A DNA stretch of 60,751 nt from Ancylobacter tetraedralis (GCF_014195655.1 NZ_JACICD010000016.1:1-60751), one strand, 5' to 3'. Counted from the first letter of the stretch, positions 17,340-27,208 are shown. Notes: a model not told the origin generated them from the letters alone. Program-made: numbers and translations.

Positions 17340-17713
17340 CCAGACGAGCACCACGCGCTCGACCGCTTGCAGTGTCCGACCATCTTCGCTGACTAGAACG
17401 TCTCACCGTCCTTGACGGTCTGAAGCCCCTATTCGGCCATGGTAGATCAGGCTGAGCGGTGCCATTTGCTGGAGTTGGGGTCCCGCCAGATTCCGGACAT
17501 TCAGACACTAAGACTGATGACCCGGTCCGACCCACCGCGGACGGTCGGATCCCTCTCCCCTCCCGGGAGCTTAAGCGTCTCTGCAACGTTGGGCGGACTA
17601 CTCGGCGGAAGACGACATGGCTGACCATACGATCGGGTCTTGTGCCGAACACCGACTTCAGTGGCCCCGCCGCCGGTCGTCAATTGACCGCCCCAGGACG
17701 CACTTGCGGACGG
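17340..17713. other. 374-base gap between converging HEPN and methyltransferase genes
   Basis: No coding text was recognised. A small hairpin, ACCGTC-CTT-GACGGT (17405-17419), lies shortly after the HEPN stop and could act as a weak terminator. It has no T-tract. The rest shows no clear structure. Confidence 0.4.
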
Positions 17714-19813
17714 TCAGCCGGCACGCGAGTAGTCGTGTTCGTAGGCGTCTCGAGCCAAGAACCGGCTGTAAGCGCTCAAGAGCGAGGTCGCCAGTGGATC
17801 GCGAATCCGGCCGCGGCGACTGATCGGATAGCTGTAGGCGCCCTTGTCATAGGTCCCATACTTAGCGAACCCCTTCTTGGGCGACGCCCGCGGAACGACC
17901 GCAGCGGCTAAGAGGTCGGCGACCGTATCCTTGTGCGCCTTACGCGCATCCTCGATCTGCCTGCTCACCTTAGCGAAATGAGCCTTCAGCTTGCCGTGAC
18001 GGTTCTCCCAAGACTTGCTGGGAAGGCTCAGAACGGAATCAGCCTGAGCGCTGAGCTGGCAGCTACCGTCCTTGTTCAAGACAGCGAGGTCGAGCACATG
18101 CAGGTTGGCGGGTGTGGCGTCGGCCAACAGGACCACGGCCGATTGCGCGCCATTGTGGTCGTAGTGATCGAGCGAGAAGGTCAGGCCATCCTTCATCGCC
18201 GCTTCGACGCCCAGCGCCCGAGTGCGCAGCGGCGCGAGAACAGCGACCTTGAAGTTGTCTTCGCGCACCCGCTCGCCATTGCTGCGGACCATCAGGTCGC
18301 AGGGTTGAGCGATCAGAACCCAGAGCTTGAGATCGGCCCCGTCGCCGATCTCGAACAAGTCGCCGTTGCGCAGCGGGTCGTTATAGCCGTTGCCCACTGT
18401 CCAGATCATATAGCTGTCGGGCTTCATCACCTTGAGGATACTATCGAGGCTGGCGCCGAAATCACGGTAGAAGCGGATAAGTCGGCTGCGGCCGTCATCA
18501 GGCTTGGGCGGCAAGCCATCGGCGAAGTGCTTTAGTCGGGGCGAGGCTTCCAGAAGCTTGACCTCGTCCCAGGCTGCATCCCCCCAAGCCCCACCCAGGC
18601 TGCGCCGGTCGATCTCCTGGGTGGTCCGCAGGATCGCAATGTCGGCGGCAGGGTCGATATCGTTGAAGTCGATCCAATGCAACGGAAGATAGGAATGCTG
18701 GCCGTAGGTGACCGTCGTGAGATTGTCGCCATAGGGTGGCGAGGTCATCAGGAGGTCGAAGGGTGCAGCATTACCCCAATCGTCCAAGGCCCGCCGCGTA
18801 TCACCGACGCGAACCTCGCTCTTGCCGACATATTTGGACGACTTGATTTGCTTGGCCTCCCCCAGGCGACGCCTAAAGGTGGAGAAGCTCGAGGCGTTCT
18901 CTCGGGCGAGGTCACGGAACACCGCGATCGGCGAGAGGGCGCGCTTGGCGATCTCCTCGGCGGGGCGGGCGTGCAGTTTATAGGTTGAGGTGCGGTCGTT
19001 GCTGGTCAGCCGGATGGTCTCAGCCAGGGTCACCCATAAGAACCGGCGTACCCACAGGTTGTCGCACTTACGGATGGCCCTCCGCAGCCGCGACAGCTCG
19101 GTGGCCACTTCCGGCTGGAACCACTTTTCGCGGTTGGCCATCGCGGTCTCGATGGTTTCGCGCCGATCGGCCTTGGCCTTGGCGGCCACCCGTTCAGCGA
19201 TGGCTCCGATGGTGAATTCAACGGTCTGGGCCGTCCGGACCCGGCTGATCAGCACCGCCAGGGGATTGATGTCGTTGCCGTAGACGTCAAGCCCAAAGTG
19301 CATGCCGCTGACGAGCGAGGTGCCCGAGCCCATGAACGGGTCATAAACCGACTGGATGTCTGGCCGCGCTTCCAAGACGGCCCCAAGGAGCCGGCGCTGG
19401 ACGAGCGGGACCATCATCGCCGGATACTGGAAGATGCTGTGGACGCTATCGCTGCGGTCGCGATCCTTCAAGGACCAGAAGTCCGGATCGGCGCCTTTGG
19501 TTTCCAGCAGCTTCAGCAGCTTGGCGTCAACCTCTTGCGGCGTGCGTACATCTGGCGTGCGAGGATTGCGTTGCGCCAAAAGAGTCATCAAGCGCTCGTC
19601 CTGAAGCCAGCCGGGGTCACCCCGTGTTGAGTGGGCGATGATTGCGAATGTCGGGATAGCCCTGCCGAAGCCCCCTCTGGCCGCCATGCCTTGTGGCGTG
19701 ACGATAGCGGCATAGTTCGATTCCGTGAAGTCCTTCCCGTCCAATCGCGGTTGAGCCGGCGCACGGGAGCGCAACCTGGGCACACCGTCACCGAGCACGA
19801 TCCTTTCGCTCAC
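17714..19813 (-). CDS. DNA methyltransferase, SPPY type (probably N4-cytosine or N6-adenine)
   Basis: The start is taken at the GTG at 19813, giving 699 residues; the frame extends to 19978 but would invade the divergent neighbour's control region. The SAM-binding motif I is VYDPFMGSGTS (about residues 156-166), and the catalytic motif IV is MTSPPYGDN (about 356-364). Motif I precedes motif IV with some 190 residues between, an alpha-like order with room for target recognition. SPPY favours cytosine-N4 methylation, but this is not decisive. A further 290 residues follow the catalytic core. No restriction endonuclease is recognisable beside it. It is divergent from the unknown gene at 19938 and converges on the HEPN gene. 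It may protect host DNA in a defence island, or be a solitary modifier. Confidence 0.82.
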   Translation of the reverse strand: MSERIVLGDGVPRLRSRAPAQPRLDGKDFTESNYAAIVTPQGMAARGGFGRAIPTFAIIAHSTRGDPGWLQDERLMTLLAQRNPRTPDVRTPQEVDAKLLKLLETKGADPDFWSLKDRDRSDSVHSIFQYPAMMVPLVQRRLLGAVLEARPDIQSVYDPFMGSGTSLVSGMHFGLDVYGNDINPLAVLISRVRTAQTVEFTIGAIAERVAAKAKADRRETIETAMANREKWFQPEVATELSRLRRAIRKCDNLWVRRFLWVTLAETIRLTSNDRTSTYKLHARPAEEIAKRALSPIAVFRDLARENASSFSTFRRRLGEAKQIKSSKYVGKSEVRVGDTRRALDDWGNAAPFDLLMTSPPYGDNLTTVTYGQHSYLPLHWIDFNDIDPAADIAILRTTQEIDRRSLGGAWGDAAWDEVKLLEASPRLKHFADGLPPKPDDGRSRLIRFYRDFGASLDSILKVMKPDSYMIWTVGNGYNDPLRNGDLFEIGDGADLKLWVLIAQPCDLMVRSNGERVREDNFKVAVLAPLRTRALGVEAAMKDGLTFSLDHYDHNGAQSAVVLLADATPANLHVLDLAVLNKDGSCQLSAQADSVLSLPSKSWENRHGKLKAHFAKVSRQIEDARKAHKDTVADLLAAAVVPRASPKKGFAKYGTYDKGAYSYPISRRGRIRDPLATSLLSAYSRFLARDAYEHDYSRAG

Positions 19814-19937
19814 GCCCCTGATCCTGCGTGCGCGCCGCGCTGGCGGCACGAAGCTCGCGCACCAGTCCTCGCCAACGCCCCTAGCGGGGGCCGGCGGCGC
19901 GCGCATAATGGTGACGCTTCGACTCGAGGATACGCCC

Positions 19938-20690
19938 ATGGCGCTCGCGCCCACGGACGATATGACCACGCTTCGCATCCACTATCAAACGGACGGCCTG
20001 TTGGCGGCCGCCGACGTCGCTGCCATGCTGCGTGAGGTGGCGACGGCGTTCGAGCGCTACACGCGACGGCGTGCCCGCCACGCCCATCTCAGGTTGGCCG
20101 TCAGGCGCGTCGAGGTCAGCAGCCTGCTCGTCGATCTGGTGGTGATGGGCGCCGTCGCCGGGCAGGTGGCGATCGAACATCGCGAGGCCCTTTACGGTTT
20201 CACTGGCTTCATCGCCGATACACTGTCGATCCTGAAGGGCCTCAAACCCGGTGAACCCAAGCCGGCGGACGTGCGGATGATCGACGCCCTGCAGAAACCC
20301 GTCGCGAAGGCCGGCGCGCAGCAGGTCAATGTGTTCGTCGTTGGCGACGGCAACACGGTGACGATCGACAGGGAAGCCATCCGGCAAATGCAATCGCATC
20401 GCGAGCAGGCGTCGGTGCGCGCGGTTCAACAGGTTGAGGCGCCGCGGGCGCAGCCAGACATCGATCTGCCAATGAGAGGCCAGCCACGTCTCCTGGCTCT
20501 CCATGGGAAGTTCGGCACCGTCTTCGATGTCCGCGGTCAGTGGTACGTTCGGCTCGAGGGGGAAGACGGCGTCCTTAATCCCCTTCAGCTCGAAAACGGG
20601 GTCACGGTGCAGGACGGACAGGCCTATCAGTTCGACGGGGTTTGGGAGGGGCGGCGCTATCGCATCCGCGCCGCACGATCCCTGACCTAG
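19938..20690 (+). CDS. protein of unknown function in the island
   Basis: The start at 19938 has GAGGA (19926-19930) 7 bases upstream, better than the ATG at 19908. The 250-residue protein begins with a small alpha/beta segment (TTLRIHYQTDGLLAAADVAA), then a hydrophobic, possibly membrane-associated stretch (SSLLVDLVVMGAVAGQVAI, then ALYGFTGFIADTLSILKGLK). A middle part (QVNVFVVGDGNTVTIDREAI) and a C-terminal beta-rich domain (VRGQWYVRLEGEDGVLNPLQ) follow. No known family was recognised. It is divergent from the methyltransferase, with 124 bases between starts, so both may be co-regulated. Its layout loosely resembles the lone gene at 26165. Confidence 0.7.
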   Translation: MALAPTDDMTTLRIHYQTDGLLAAADVAAMLREVATAFERYTRRRARHAHLRLAVRRVEVSSLLVDLVVMGAVAGQVAIEHREALYGFTGFIADTLSILKGLKPGEPKPADVRMIDALQKPVAKAGAQQVNVFVVGDGNTVTIDREAIRQMQSHREQASVRAVQQVEAPRAQPDIDLPMRGQPRLLALHGKFGTVFDVRGQWYVRLEGEDGVLNPLQLENGVTVQDGQAYQFDGVWEGRRYRIRAARSLT

Positions 20691-20737
20691 CTCAGCTGCC
20701 TGGTGCCAGTTCGCGCGACCGCGAGCTGATGCCTAGG

Positions 20738-20760
20738 TGCGGGCATTCCCAATGCCCGCA
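20738..20760 (+). terminator. hairpin after the 19938 gene
   Basis: TGCGGGCATT (20738-20747) pairs perfectly with AATGCCCGCA (20751-20760) around a 3-base loop, 48 bases after the stop codon. There is no T-run after it, so it is either a factor-assisted terminator or a palindromic site. Confidence 0.45.
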
Positions 20761-20838
20761 ACGGGTCAGGACGCCACGTCGGTTAACCACGACGGCCGCT
20801 TTTGACTGGTCTGACGCCAAAAGCCGCCAGACCGGATA

Positions 20839-20864
20839 CGGCCCCAAACCGGCCATTCGTCGTC
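20839..20864. repeat. dispersed intergenic repeat, copy C
   Basis: The bases CGGCCCC..AACCG..CCA..TCGTCGTC match 11075-11100 (copy A) at 23 of 26 positions. It closes the right side of the island whose left side carries copy B. Confidence 0.6.
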
Positions 20865-21115
20865 GCAGGAGCAAACTTCTGCTTGTGGCGCCAAAGAGCT
20901 CCGGCAACAGCGGCAACAGCTTTGTAAGCTGCGTGTTCCTCACCGGCTTTCGGCGTGTCCGCGGCGCCGCCTTCGCTGGCACATGGCGCTCACCGAAGCG
21001 ATCTTGCCTGTTCCGGCGTACACCCTCAATGCCACGATCAAAATGGGGCCCAAAGTGGGGCCTCAATTGGCACCAAAGAAAAATGTGATTATTTACAATG
21101 GATTACATGAAGATT

Positions 21116-21205
<90 letters not shown>

Positions 21206-21483
21206 GCGCATTGCGGCGCGGGTCAGTGCGCCGGGAGTGGGCCGCTGCATAGCCGAGCCGGGACGGCCGCGCAAGAGAGGGGCGCGGGCATATTGTCGAT
21301 GCCCCCTGTTCTCATCGCCCGGGCGATGCCGCTCCGTACAGATACTCGCGCGAGCAGGCTCAATAGTTCCCCGGCCAAACATAACAGCCTGCGGCGCGGC
21401 GAGGAGCGCGGCTCGCCATCCGAACGACCTGTTGCCACGGGCGGGGTTCGCCCGCCCGTGAAATCCCGACGGTGAAATGCGCC

Positions 21484-21816
21484 TCAGCGCCGGTTCGGGC
21501 TGCTGCACAGGAACCAGGCCACCGCCGCTCCCGCCAGGCCTGCGGCCACGATGACCGCCAGCGGATGGCTGCCGGCCTGCCGCGACAGCGCGTTCAACCC
21601 GCGCCCGTAAAGCGCATGCCCGGTCTCGTAGGCATCGTCGGCGAAATCGACGGCTCGACCGCGCGCATCGCCCAACGCCCGCGCGCCCAGATGCCGCGCC
21701 TCGTCATACACATCCTCCGCGCGCGACGCCGCCTCGTGGCCGGCCTCGCCGGCAACCCGCCGCAGGCGGCCGCCCAGCTGACGCGCCACACCCGTGATAC
21801 GATCCGTCTGCACCAT
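21484..21816 (-). CDS. small membrane-anchored protein, YqjD/ElaB (DUF883)-like
   Basis: The start at 21816 is preceded by a strong GGAGGAA site; the longer frame to 21903 is not needed. The 110-residue product is a mostly helical, charged N-terminal part with repeating Ala/Arg/Glu/Asp, followed by one C-terminal membrane helix (HPLAVIVAAGLAGAAVAWFL) and a short basic tail. This matches the tail-anchored YqjD/ElaB/DUF883 layout, some of which tether ribosomes to the membrane in stationary phase. Sequence similarity is only by pattern. It stands alone between the tRNA and the rplU promoter. Confidence 0.65.
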   Translation of the reverse strand: MVQTDRITGVARQLGGRLRRVAGEAGHEAASRAEDVYDEARHLGARALGDARGRAVDFADDAYETGHALYGRGLNALSRQAGSHPLAVIVAAGLAGAAVAWFLCSSPNRR

Positions 21817-22149
21817 GTGTCGTTCCTCCAAATGCCAAACCGGTAGGCCAAGCGGGTAGGCTGGGCCCGTCCTGTTCAACGCCGGCGGCGGCGGAAGGTT
21901 CACGCGGGCCGCGCAACCCGTATGCCCGGGCTCGCCGACCGGCAGGATCGGTCATGAATGCGGGGTGAGGCACGGCGTGAAGCTCCCGGCCTGAAGCTCC
22001 CGGTTTCCTTGACAGTACGGGACTCGCCCGCTATGAGCGGCTCACGCGCGTGGTGGGTCAATGGGCTCCCACGCTTCCCGCAACCGACCGAAAGAAGCCG
22101 GCCACGCGCCATCAGGCGTTAAGGTCGGGCTCGAACGAAAGGACAGAAC
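21817..22149. other. 333-base divergent control region (YqjD-like / rplU)
   Basis: The gap holds the rplU promoter (22009-22037). Just before it is a tandem pair of TGAAGCTCCCGG units (21978-21989 and 21992-22003, 14-base period). The rest (about 21817-21975) shows no gene. The 5' leader of rplU is about 105 bases and could carry ribosomal-protein feedback structure, which I cannot resolve by eye. Confidence 0.5.
22009..22037 (+). promoter_or_regulatory. near-consensus sigma-70-type promoter of rplU-rpmA
   Basis: TTGACA (22009-22014), a 17-base spacer and TATGAG (22032-22037) lie 113 bases before the rplU start. The -35 box is a perfect match and the spacing optimal, as expected for a ribosomal protein operon. 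Confidence 0.75.
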
Positions 22150-22458
22150 ATGTTCGCGGTCATCAAGACGGGTGGCAAGCAGTATCGCGTTGCCCCCGAC
22201 CAGGTCGTAACTGTCGGCAAGATCGAGGCCGAAGCCGGTGCGAGCCTGACCCTGCCGGTGCTCATGCTCGGTGGCGAAAGCCCGAAAGTCGGCGCTCCGC
22301 TGGTTGATGGTGCGTCCGTCACCATCGAGGTGGTCAAGCACACCCGTGGTGGCAAGATCATCGCCTTCAAGAAGCGCCGCCGTCAGAATTCGCGCCGCAA
22401 GATCGGTCATCGCCAGGACTTCACGGTCGTGCGCGTGACCTCGATCGCCGGCGCCTGA
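22150..22458 (+). CDS. rplU: 50S ribosomal protein L21
   Basis: This is a full-length 102-residue L21. It begins MFAVIKTGGKQYRVAPDQVV, and the basic stretch IIAFKKRRRQNSRRKIGHRQ is the 23S rRNA-binding signature near the C-terminus. An AGGA box stands 7 bases before the ATG. It forms an operon with rpmA (30-base gap) under the promoter at 22009, the usual rplU-rpmA-obgE neighbourhood. Confidence 0.98.
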   Translation: MFAVIKTGGKQYRVAPDQVVTVGKIEAEAGASLTLPVLMLGGESPKVGAPLVDGASVTIEVVKHTRGGKIIAFKKRRRQNSRRKIGHRQDFTVVRVTSIAGA

Positions 22459-22488
22459 GACCGTCAGTAGAGAAGAAGGAGAGCAACA

Positions 22489-22758
22489 ATGGCTCATAAA
22501 AAGGCAGGCGGTTCCTCCCGCAACGGTCGCGATTCGGCTGGTCGTCGTCTCGGCGTGAAGAAGTTCGGCAGCGAGAAGGTGATCGCTGGCAACATCATCG
22601 TGCGTCAGCGCGGCACGACCTGGCATCCCGGCACCAATGTCGGCATGGGCAAAGACCATACCCTCTTTGCGCTCACGGATGGCCGCGTCGAATTCCGCAA
22701 GAAAGCCAATTCGCGAACCTATGTAAGCATCATTCCGGCCGCCGAGGCCGCCGAATAA
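22489..22758 (+). CDS. rpmA: 50S ribosomal protein L27
   Basis: This 89-residue L27 has the invariant N-terminus [20 protein letters not shown], whose tail reaches the peptidyl-transferase centre, and the [20 protein letters not shown] core. It carries no cleavable N-terminal extension of the Firmicutes type. AAGGAG lies upstream. It is followed by a strong hairpin terminator at 22847. Confidence 0.98.
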   Translation: MAHKKAGGSSRNGRDSAGRRLGVKKFGSEKVIAGNIIVRQRGTTWHPGTNVGMGKDHTLFALTDGRVEFRKKANSRTYVSIIPAAEAAE

Positions 22759-22846
22759 GTCCGGTGAGGTTCCTTGAAATCTCGCCGGTCTCGCCCGACC
22801 GGTAGGATTTCTGGAACGTCCATCGCGGACATCCCGGGTACCCGAC

Positions 22847-22873
22847 AGGGGAGGCGAGTGGATCGCCTCCCCT
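22847..22873 (+). terminator. terminator between rpmA and the GNAT gene
   Basis: AGGGGAGGCGA (22847-22857) and TCGCCTCCCCT (22863-22873) make a perfect 11-base stem with a 5-base loop, followed by TCGTCGTTC. It lies 88 bases after rpmA and 28 bases before the next start. Transcripts of the GNAT gene would need read-through or a new promoter. Confidence 0.7.
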
Positions 22874-22900
22874 TCGTCGTTCAGGCCCTGGAGAACCACG

Positions 22901-23569
22901 ATGACTCTCGCCGAAGCACCCGCCGGCTCCCCCCTGCTGGAGAGCAGTACCCCCGTCCTCGAAACCAGCCGCCTGCTGCTGCGCGGTCCGCGGATCGAGG
23001 ACATGGCCTGGATCGCCGAACTCGCCGACAACCGAAAGGTGGCGGAGATGACAGCGAACATACCTCATCCCTACGGGATGGCGGACGCGGCGGCTTTCGT
23101 CGCCAACCTGCCGGGCGGCAAGGAAGCCGCAACTTTCGCCGTCTTCCTGAAGAACGATGCCAGTCTGCGCGGCGCCAATGAGGCGGCCTTCGGCCCGCCC
23201 ATCCCGGTCGGCATGTGCGGCTTCGTGCGCCGCGACGACGATGTGCCGGAGATCGGCTACTGGGTGGGCGAGCCCTACTGGGAGCGCGGCGTCGCGACCG
23301 AGGCGGTCCGGGCGCTGATCGACCACGCTTTCGGCGATCGCAGCCTGCCGGCGCTGGTTGCTTCGGCGCGCGTGGTCAATCCGGCCTCGCGGCGGGTGCT
23401 GGAGAAGTGCGGCTTCCAGTGGACCGGCGTCGGGCTCACGCGGGTTCGCGCGCTGGGGGCCTCGGTTCCGGTCGACCGCTTCCGGCTGGAGCGCAGGCTG
23501 TGGACATCGCTGCGGGCATGGGGCGCAACAGCGCACCCCACCCGGCACGATATCGACAGGCGGCACTGA
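22901..23569 (+). CDS. GNAT-family N-acetyltransferase
   Basis: This 222-residue protein of the RimJ/RimL-like (Acetyltransf_3) group starts with LETSRLLLRGPRIEDMAWIA. It continues with IPVGMCGFVRRDDDVPEIGY, WVGEPYWERGVATEAVRALI (the acetyl-CoA-binding loop region) and NPASRRVLEKCGFQWTGVGL. It would transfer acetyl from acetyl-CoA to an amine, possibly a protein N-terminus; the substrate is unknown. This gene commonly sits between rpmA and obgE in related bacteria (recollection), so it is a core-neighbourhood member. Confidence 0.92.
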   Translation: MTLAEAPAGSPLLESSTPVLETSRLLLRGPRIEDMAWIAELADNRKVAEMTANIPHPYGMADAAAFVANLPGGKEAATFAVFLKNDASLRGANEAAFGPPIPVGMCGFVRRDDDVPEIGYWVGEPYWERGVATEAVRALIDHAFGDRSLPALVASARVVNPASRRVLEKCGFQWTGVGLTRVRALGASVPVDRFRLERRLWTSLRAWGATAHPTRHDIDRRH

Positions 23570-23587
23570 GAGGCCGATAATAGTTAA

Positions 23588-24747
<1,160 letters not shown>

Positions 24748-24967
24748 GTCACCAGCCATAGCGCGGACGCGATCGGGTGGCGTCGACCCGTTGCCCCGCC
24801 CGCCCGGCGCGCAGGCATCTTTTTGCGTCGCCCCCCTGCACTCGCGGTGCCCGCCCGATCCCACGGCGGACCCGGTAGTGTCATCGCCGCGTCAAATTCC
24901 GCGCGCGGGGACGCAATTCGTCGTATGAAGCGCGCCATCCCTTCGTCATGACGCAAGCGCTGATCCG

Positions 24968-26155
24968 ATGAACCGCCCCGCCTCTCCCCTGCCCGCCTCC
25001 GATGCCGCCTCCGATGCCGCCACGGCCGCCGCCGTGCCGCAGCTTTCCTCGTTCCGCCGCATCGTGGTGAAGGTCGGCTCGGCGCTGCTGGTCGATTCCG
25101 CGCGCGGGGCGCTGCGCCATGCGTGGCTGGCGGCGCTGGCGGAGGACGTGGCGAGCCTGCACCGCGAGGGCAAGGAAGTGCTGGTGGTCTCGTCCGGCGC
25201 CATCGCGCTCGGGCGCAACATCTTGAAGCTGCCCCGGCGCCCGCTGAAGCTGGAAGAGAGCCAGGCCGCCGCCGCTGTCGGGCAGATCGCGCTGGCCCGT
25301 GCCTGGTCGGAGGCGCTGGCCCATGAAGGCGTGACGGCCGGGCAGATCCTCATCACCCTCGGCGATACCGAGGAGCGCCGGCGCTACCTCAATGCGCGCT
25401 CGACGCTGGCTAAGCTCCTCGATCTCAAGGTGGTGCCGGTCATCAACGAGAACGACACGGTGGCGACCTCGGAAATCCGCTATGGCGACAATGACCGGCT
25501 CGCCGCGCGCGTCGCCGGCATGGCGAGCGCGGACCTGCTCGTGCTGCTCTCCGATATTGACGGGCTCTACACCGCCCCGCCCAATGACGACCCGAACGCG
25601 CAGTTCCTGCCCGTGGTGCCGCGCATCACCGCCGAGATCGAGGCGATGGCGGGCGGCGCGGGTACGGAGCTGTCACGCGGCGGCATGAAGACCAAGATCG
25701 AGGCCGGCAAGATCGCCACCACGGCGGGCGCGCATATGGTGATCGCCTCCGGCAAGGGGAAGAACCCGATCCGCGCCATCGCCGAGGGCGCGCGCTGCAC
25801 CTGGTTCCTCGCCCCCACCAACCCGGTGGCTTCGCGCAAGCGCTGGATCGCCGGCTCGCTGGAGCCGCGCGGCGTGCTGCATCTCGACGCGGGCGCGGTC
25901 GCCGCCTTGCGCCGGGGCTCCTCGCTGCTGCCGGCGGGCGTCAAGCGCGTCGAAGGCGAGTTCCAGCGCGGCGACGCCGTGGTGCTGCGCGGGCCGGATG
26001 GGGCCGAAGTCGGCCGCGGGCTGGTGGCCTATGACCACGACTACGCCGAACGCATCCGCGGGCGGTCGTCGGACGAGATCGCGACAATCACCGGGTTCGA
26101 GGGCCGCGCGGCGATGGTGCACCGGGATGATTTGGTTATCGCGACAGGGGGGTGA
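24968..26155 (+). CDS. proB: glutamate 5-kinase
   Basis: This 395-residue enzyme phosphorylates glutamate to gamma-glutamyl phosphate, the first step of proline synthesis. The amino-acid kinase domain shows [44 protein letters not shown] (substrate site) and [15 protein letters not shown] domain occupies the last 80 residues ([20 protein letters not shown]). The N-terminus is 25-30 residues longer than usual and Ala/Ser-rich, so a later start is possible, though no better ribosome site was seen. proA, often the next gene, does not follow; an unrelated A+T-rich gene does, on the other strand. Confidence 0.95.
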   Translation: MNRPASPLPASDAASDAATAAAVPQLSSFRRIVVKVGSALLVDSARGALRHAWLAALAEDVASLHREGKEVLVVSSGAIALGRNILKLPRRPLKLEESQAAAAVGQIALARAWSEALAHEGVTAGQILITLGDTEERRRYLNARSTLAKLLDLKVVPVINENDTVATSEIRYGDNDRLAARVAGMASADLLVLLSDIDGLYTAPPNDDPNAQFLPVVPRITAEIEAMAGGAGTELSRGGMKTKIEAGKIATTAGAHMVIASGKGKNPIRAIAEGARCTWFLAPTNPVASRKRWIAGSLEPRGVLHLDAGAVAALRRGSSLLPAGVKRVEGEFQRGDAVVLRGPDGAEVGRGLVAYDHDYAERIRGRSSDEIATITGFEGRAAMVHRDDLVIATGG

Positions 26156-26164
26156 GGGCCAGTT

Positions 26165-27208
26165 CTAGATATCAAAGGAAAGCTGATCAGGCTCTACATT
26201 CTTAGATGGAAGGTTCTCGCAGATTTTTTGAATTTCGCTCTCAGCGAGCGGCTCGCTTACTTTTCTGCCGTTATATTTTAGTACACGTAATACGGCGTGA
26301 TTTCTGAATTTACCTTTAAGCAACTGATGAACCCATTGCACCGTCACGTTATCTATTATTCCAGCTTCAATTTGACGTTCGCTGACCTTGTGCCAGAAAT
26401 TATCATCATCTATCCTAAAAGTACGCTCTCTTCCTTGAGAGTCACACCCCTTCCAAGTTCGGGTACGATCAGAGCGAGACCAGTTAGGCGAAGTGACGCT
26501 CAGATCTTCGATAGATGAAGCCCATAAACCCGAATTGAATACCTTGTCTTTTTCCGAAATAGGAACAATGAAGTCCAAAAAGCCTTTACGAGTTATAGGG
26601 AATTCGTGTTTTTCACTAAACCCAATTCCCTTTATTCTGGGATCCGACAAGCACGATTCATAGAATTCATTCCTGGCAACGTATGATCCCTGCAAATAAT
26701 TTAACGGGATTTTACTGGATATTTCCGACTGCTCTTTTGTAAGAAAAGAAATAACAACTTGGCAAAGTATGTAACTAGATACCAATTCATAGAATTTATC
26801 TACGTCTGAGCTTGCATCTGTCTCTAATTTTTTGCCTTCCTCTACTTCGTAGGGGCTAGGCCTACCTCTGACGATATCTCCGACTTTTTCTGCCCAGTAT
26901 TGTGGCTCGTGATCTGTAAGTCCCTTGATAAACCCTTTTCCAATATCCGATTCCACGAACGTCCATAATGCGACACCGGCCGCGCACAGTACGTAACGCC
27001 AGCGAAAACTTCCCTCTTCCGGAGGCAGGACAAGAAGTCTATAATGTATTTGGCCCTCAAATAAATCAATATTCAACGAAGACAAGAGCTTTAGCGTCGC
27101 TTGAGATATCGAAACGATCGTTTCGAGTTCCATAGCGTGATCTGGGACATCGAAATGCATCACCAGCGTTCCAATGTCGGCGCCGCCTTCAAGCACTAAC
27201 TCGTCCAA
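26165..27208 (-). CDS. lone A+T-rich gene of unknown function, probably acquired
   Basis: The 347-residue frame starts at a TTG (27208) with GGAAGAG upstream. An in-frame TAG about 40 bases earlier and the lack of any in-frame ATG between make TTG the likely start. Base composition and codon use (many A/T-ending codons) differ sharply from every neighbour, marking transfer. The N-terminal 65 residues look like a small domain (LVLEGGADIGTLVMHFDVPD, ending LPPEEGSFRWRY). One hydrophobic segment follows (YVLCAAGVALWTFV), then a largely hydrophilic part without a known motif. It converges on proB with a 9-base gap and has no partner gene. It may be a single-gene defence or cargo gene; function unknown. 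Confidence 0.75.
   Translation of the reverse strand: MDELVLEGGADIGTLVMHFDVPDHAMELETIVSISQATLKLLSSLNIDLFEGQIHYRLLVLPPEEGSFRWRYVLCAAGVALWTFVESDIGKGFIKGLTDHEPQYWAEKVGDIVRGRPSPYEVEEGKKLETDASSDVDKFYELVSSYILCQVVISFLTKEQSEISSKIPLNYLQGSYVARNEFYESCLSDPRIKGIGFSEKHEFPITRKGFLDFIVPISEKDKVFNSGLWASSIEDLSVTSPNWSRSDRTRTWKGCDSQGRERTFRIDDDNFWHKVSERQIEAGIIDNVTVQWVHQLLKGKFRNHAVLRVLKYNGRKVSEPLAESEIQKICENLPSKNVEPDQLSFDI

Larger units (their letters stand above)
20691..21115. other. 425-base boundary region with hairpin and repeat copy C
   Basis: The stretch lies between the island's last gene and tRNA-Ser. It contains a perfect hairpin (20738-20760), dispersed repeat copy C (20839-20864) and an A+T-richer run next to the tRNA 3' end (about 21073-21112). 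A short direct doubling, GGGGCCCAAAGTGGGGCC, lies near 21046-21063. No integrase or other gene was recognised. Confidence 0.5.
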
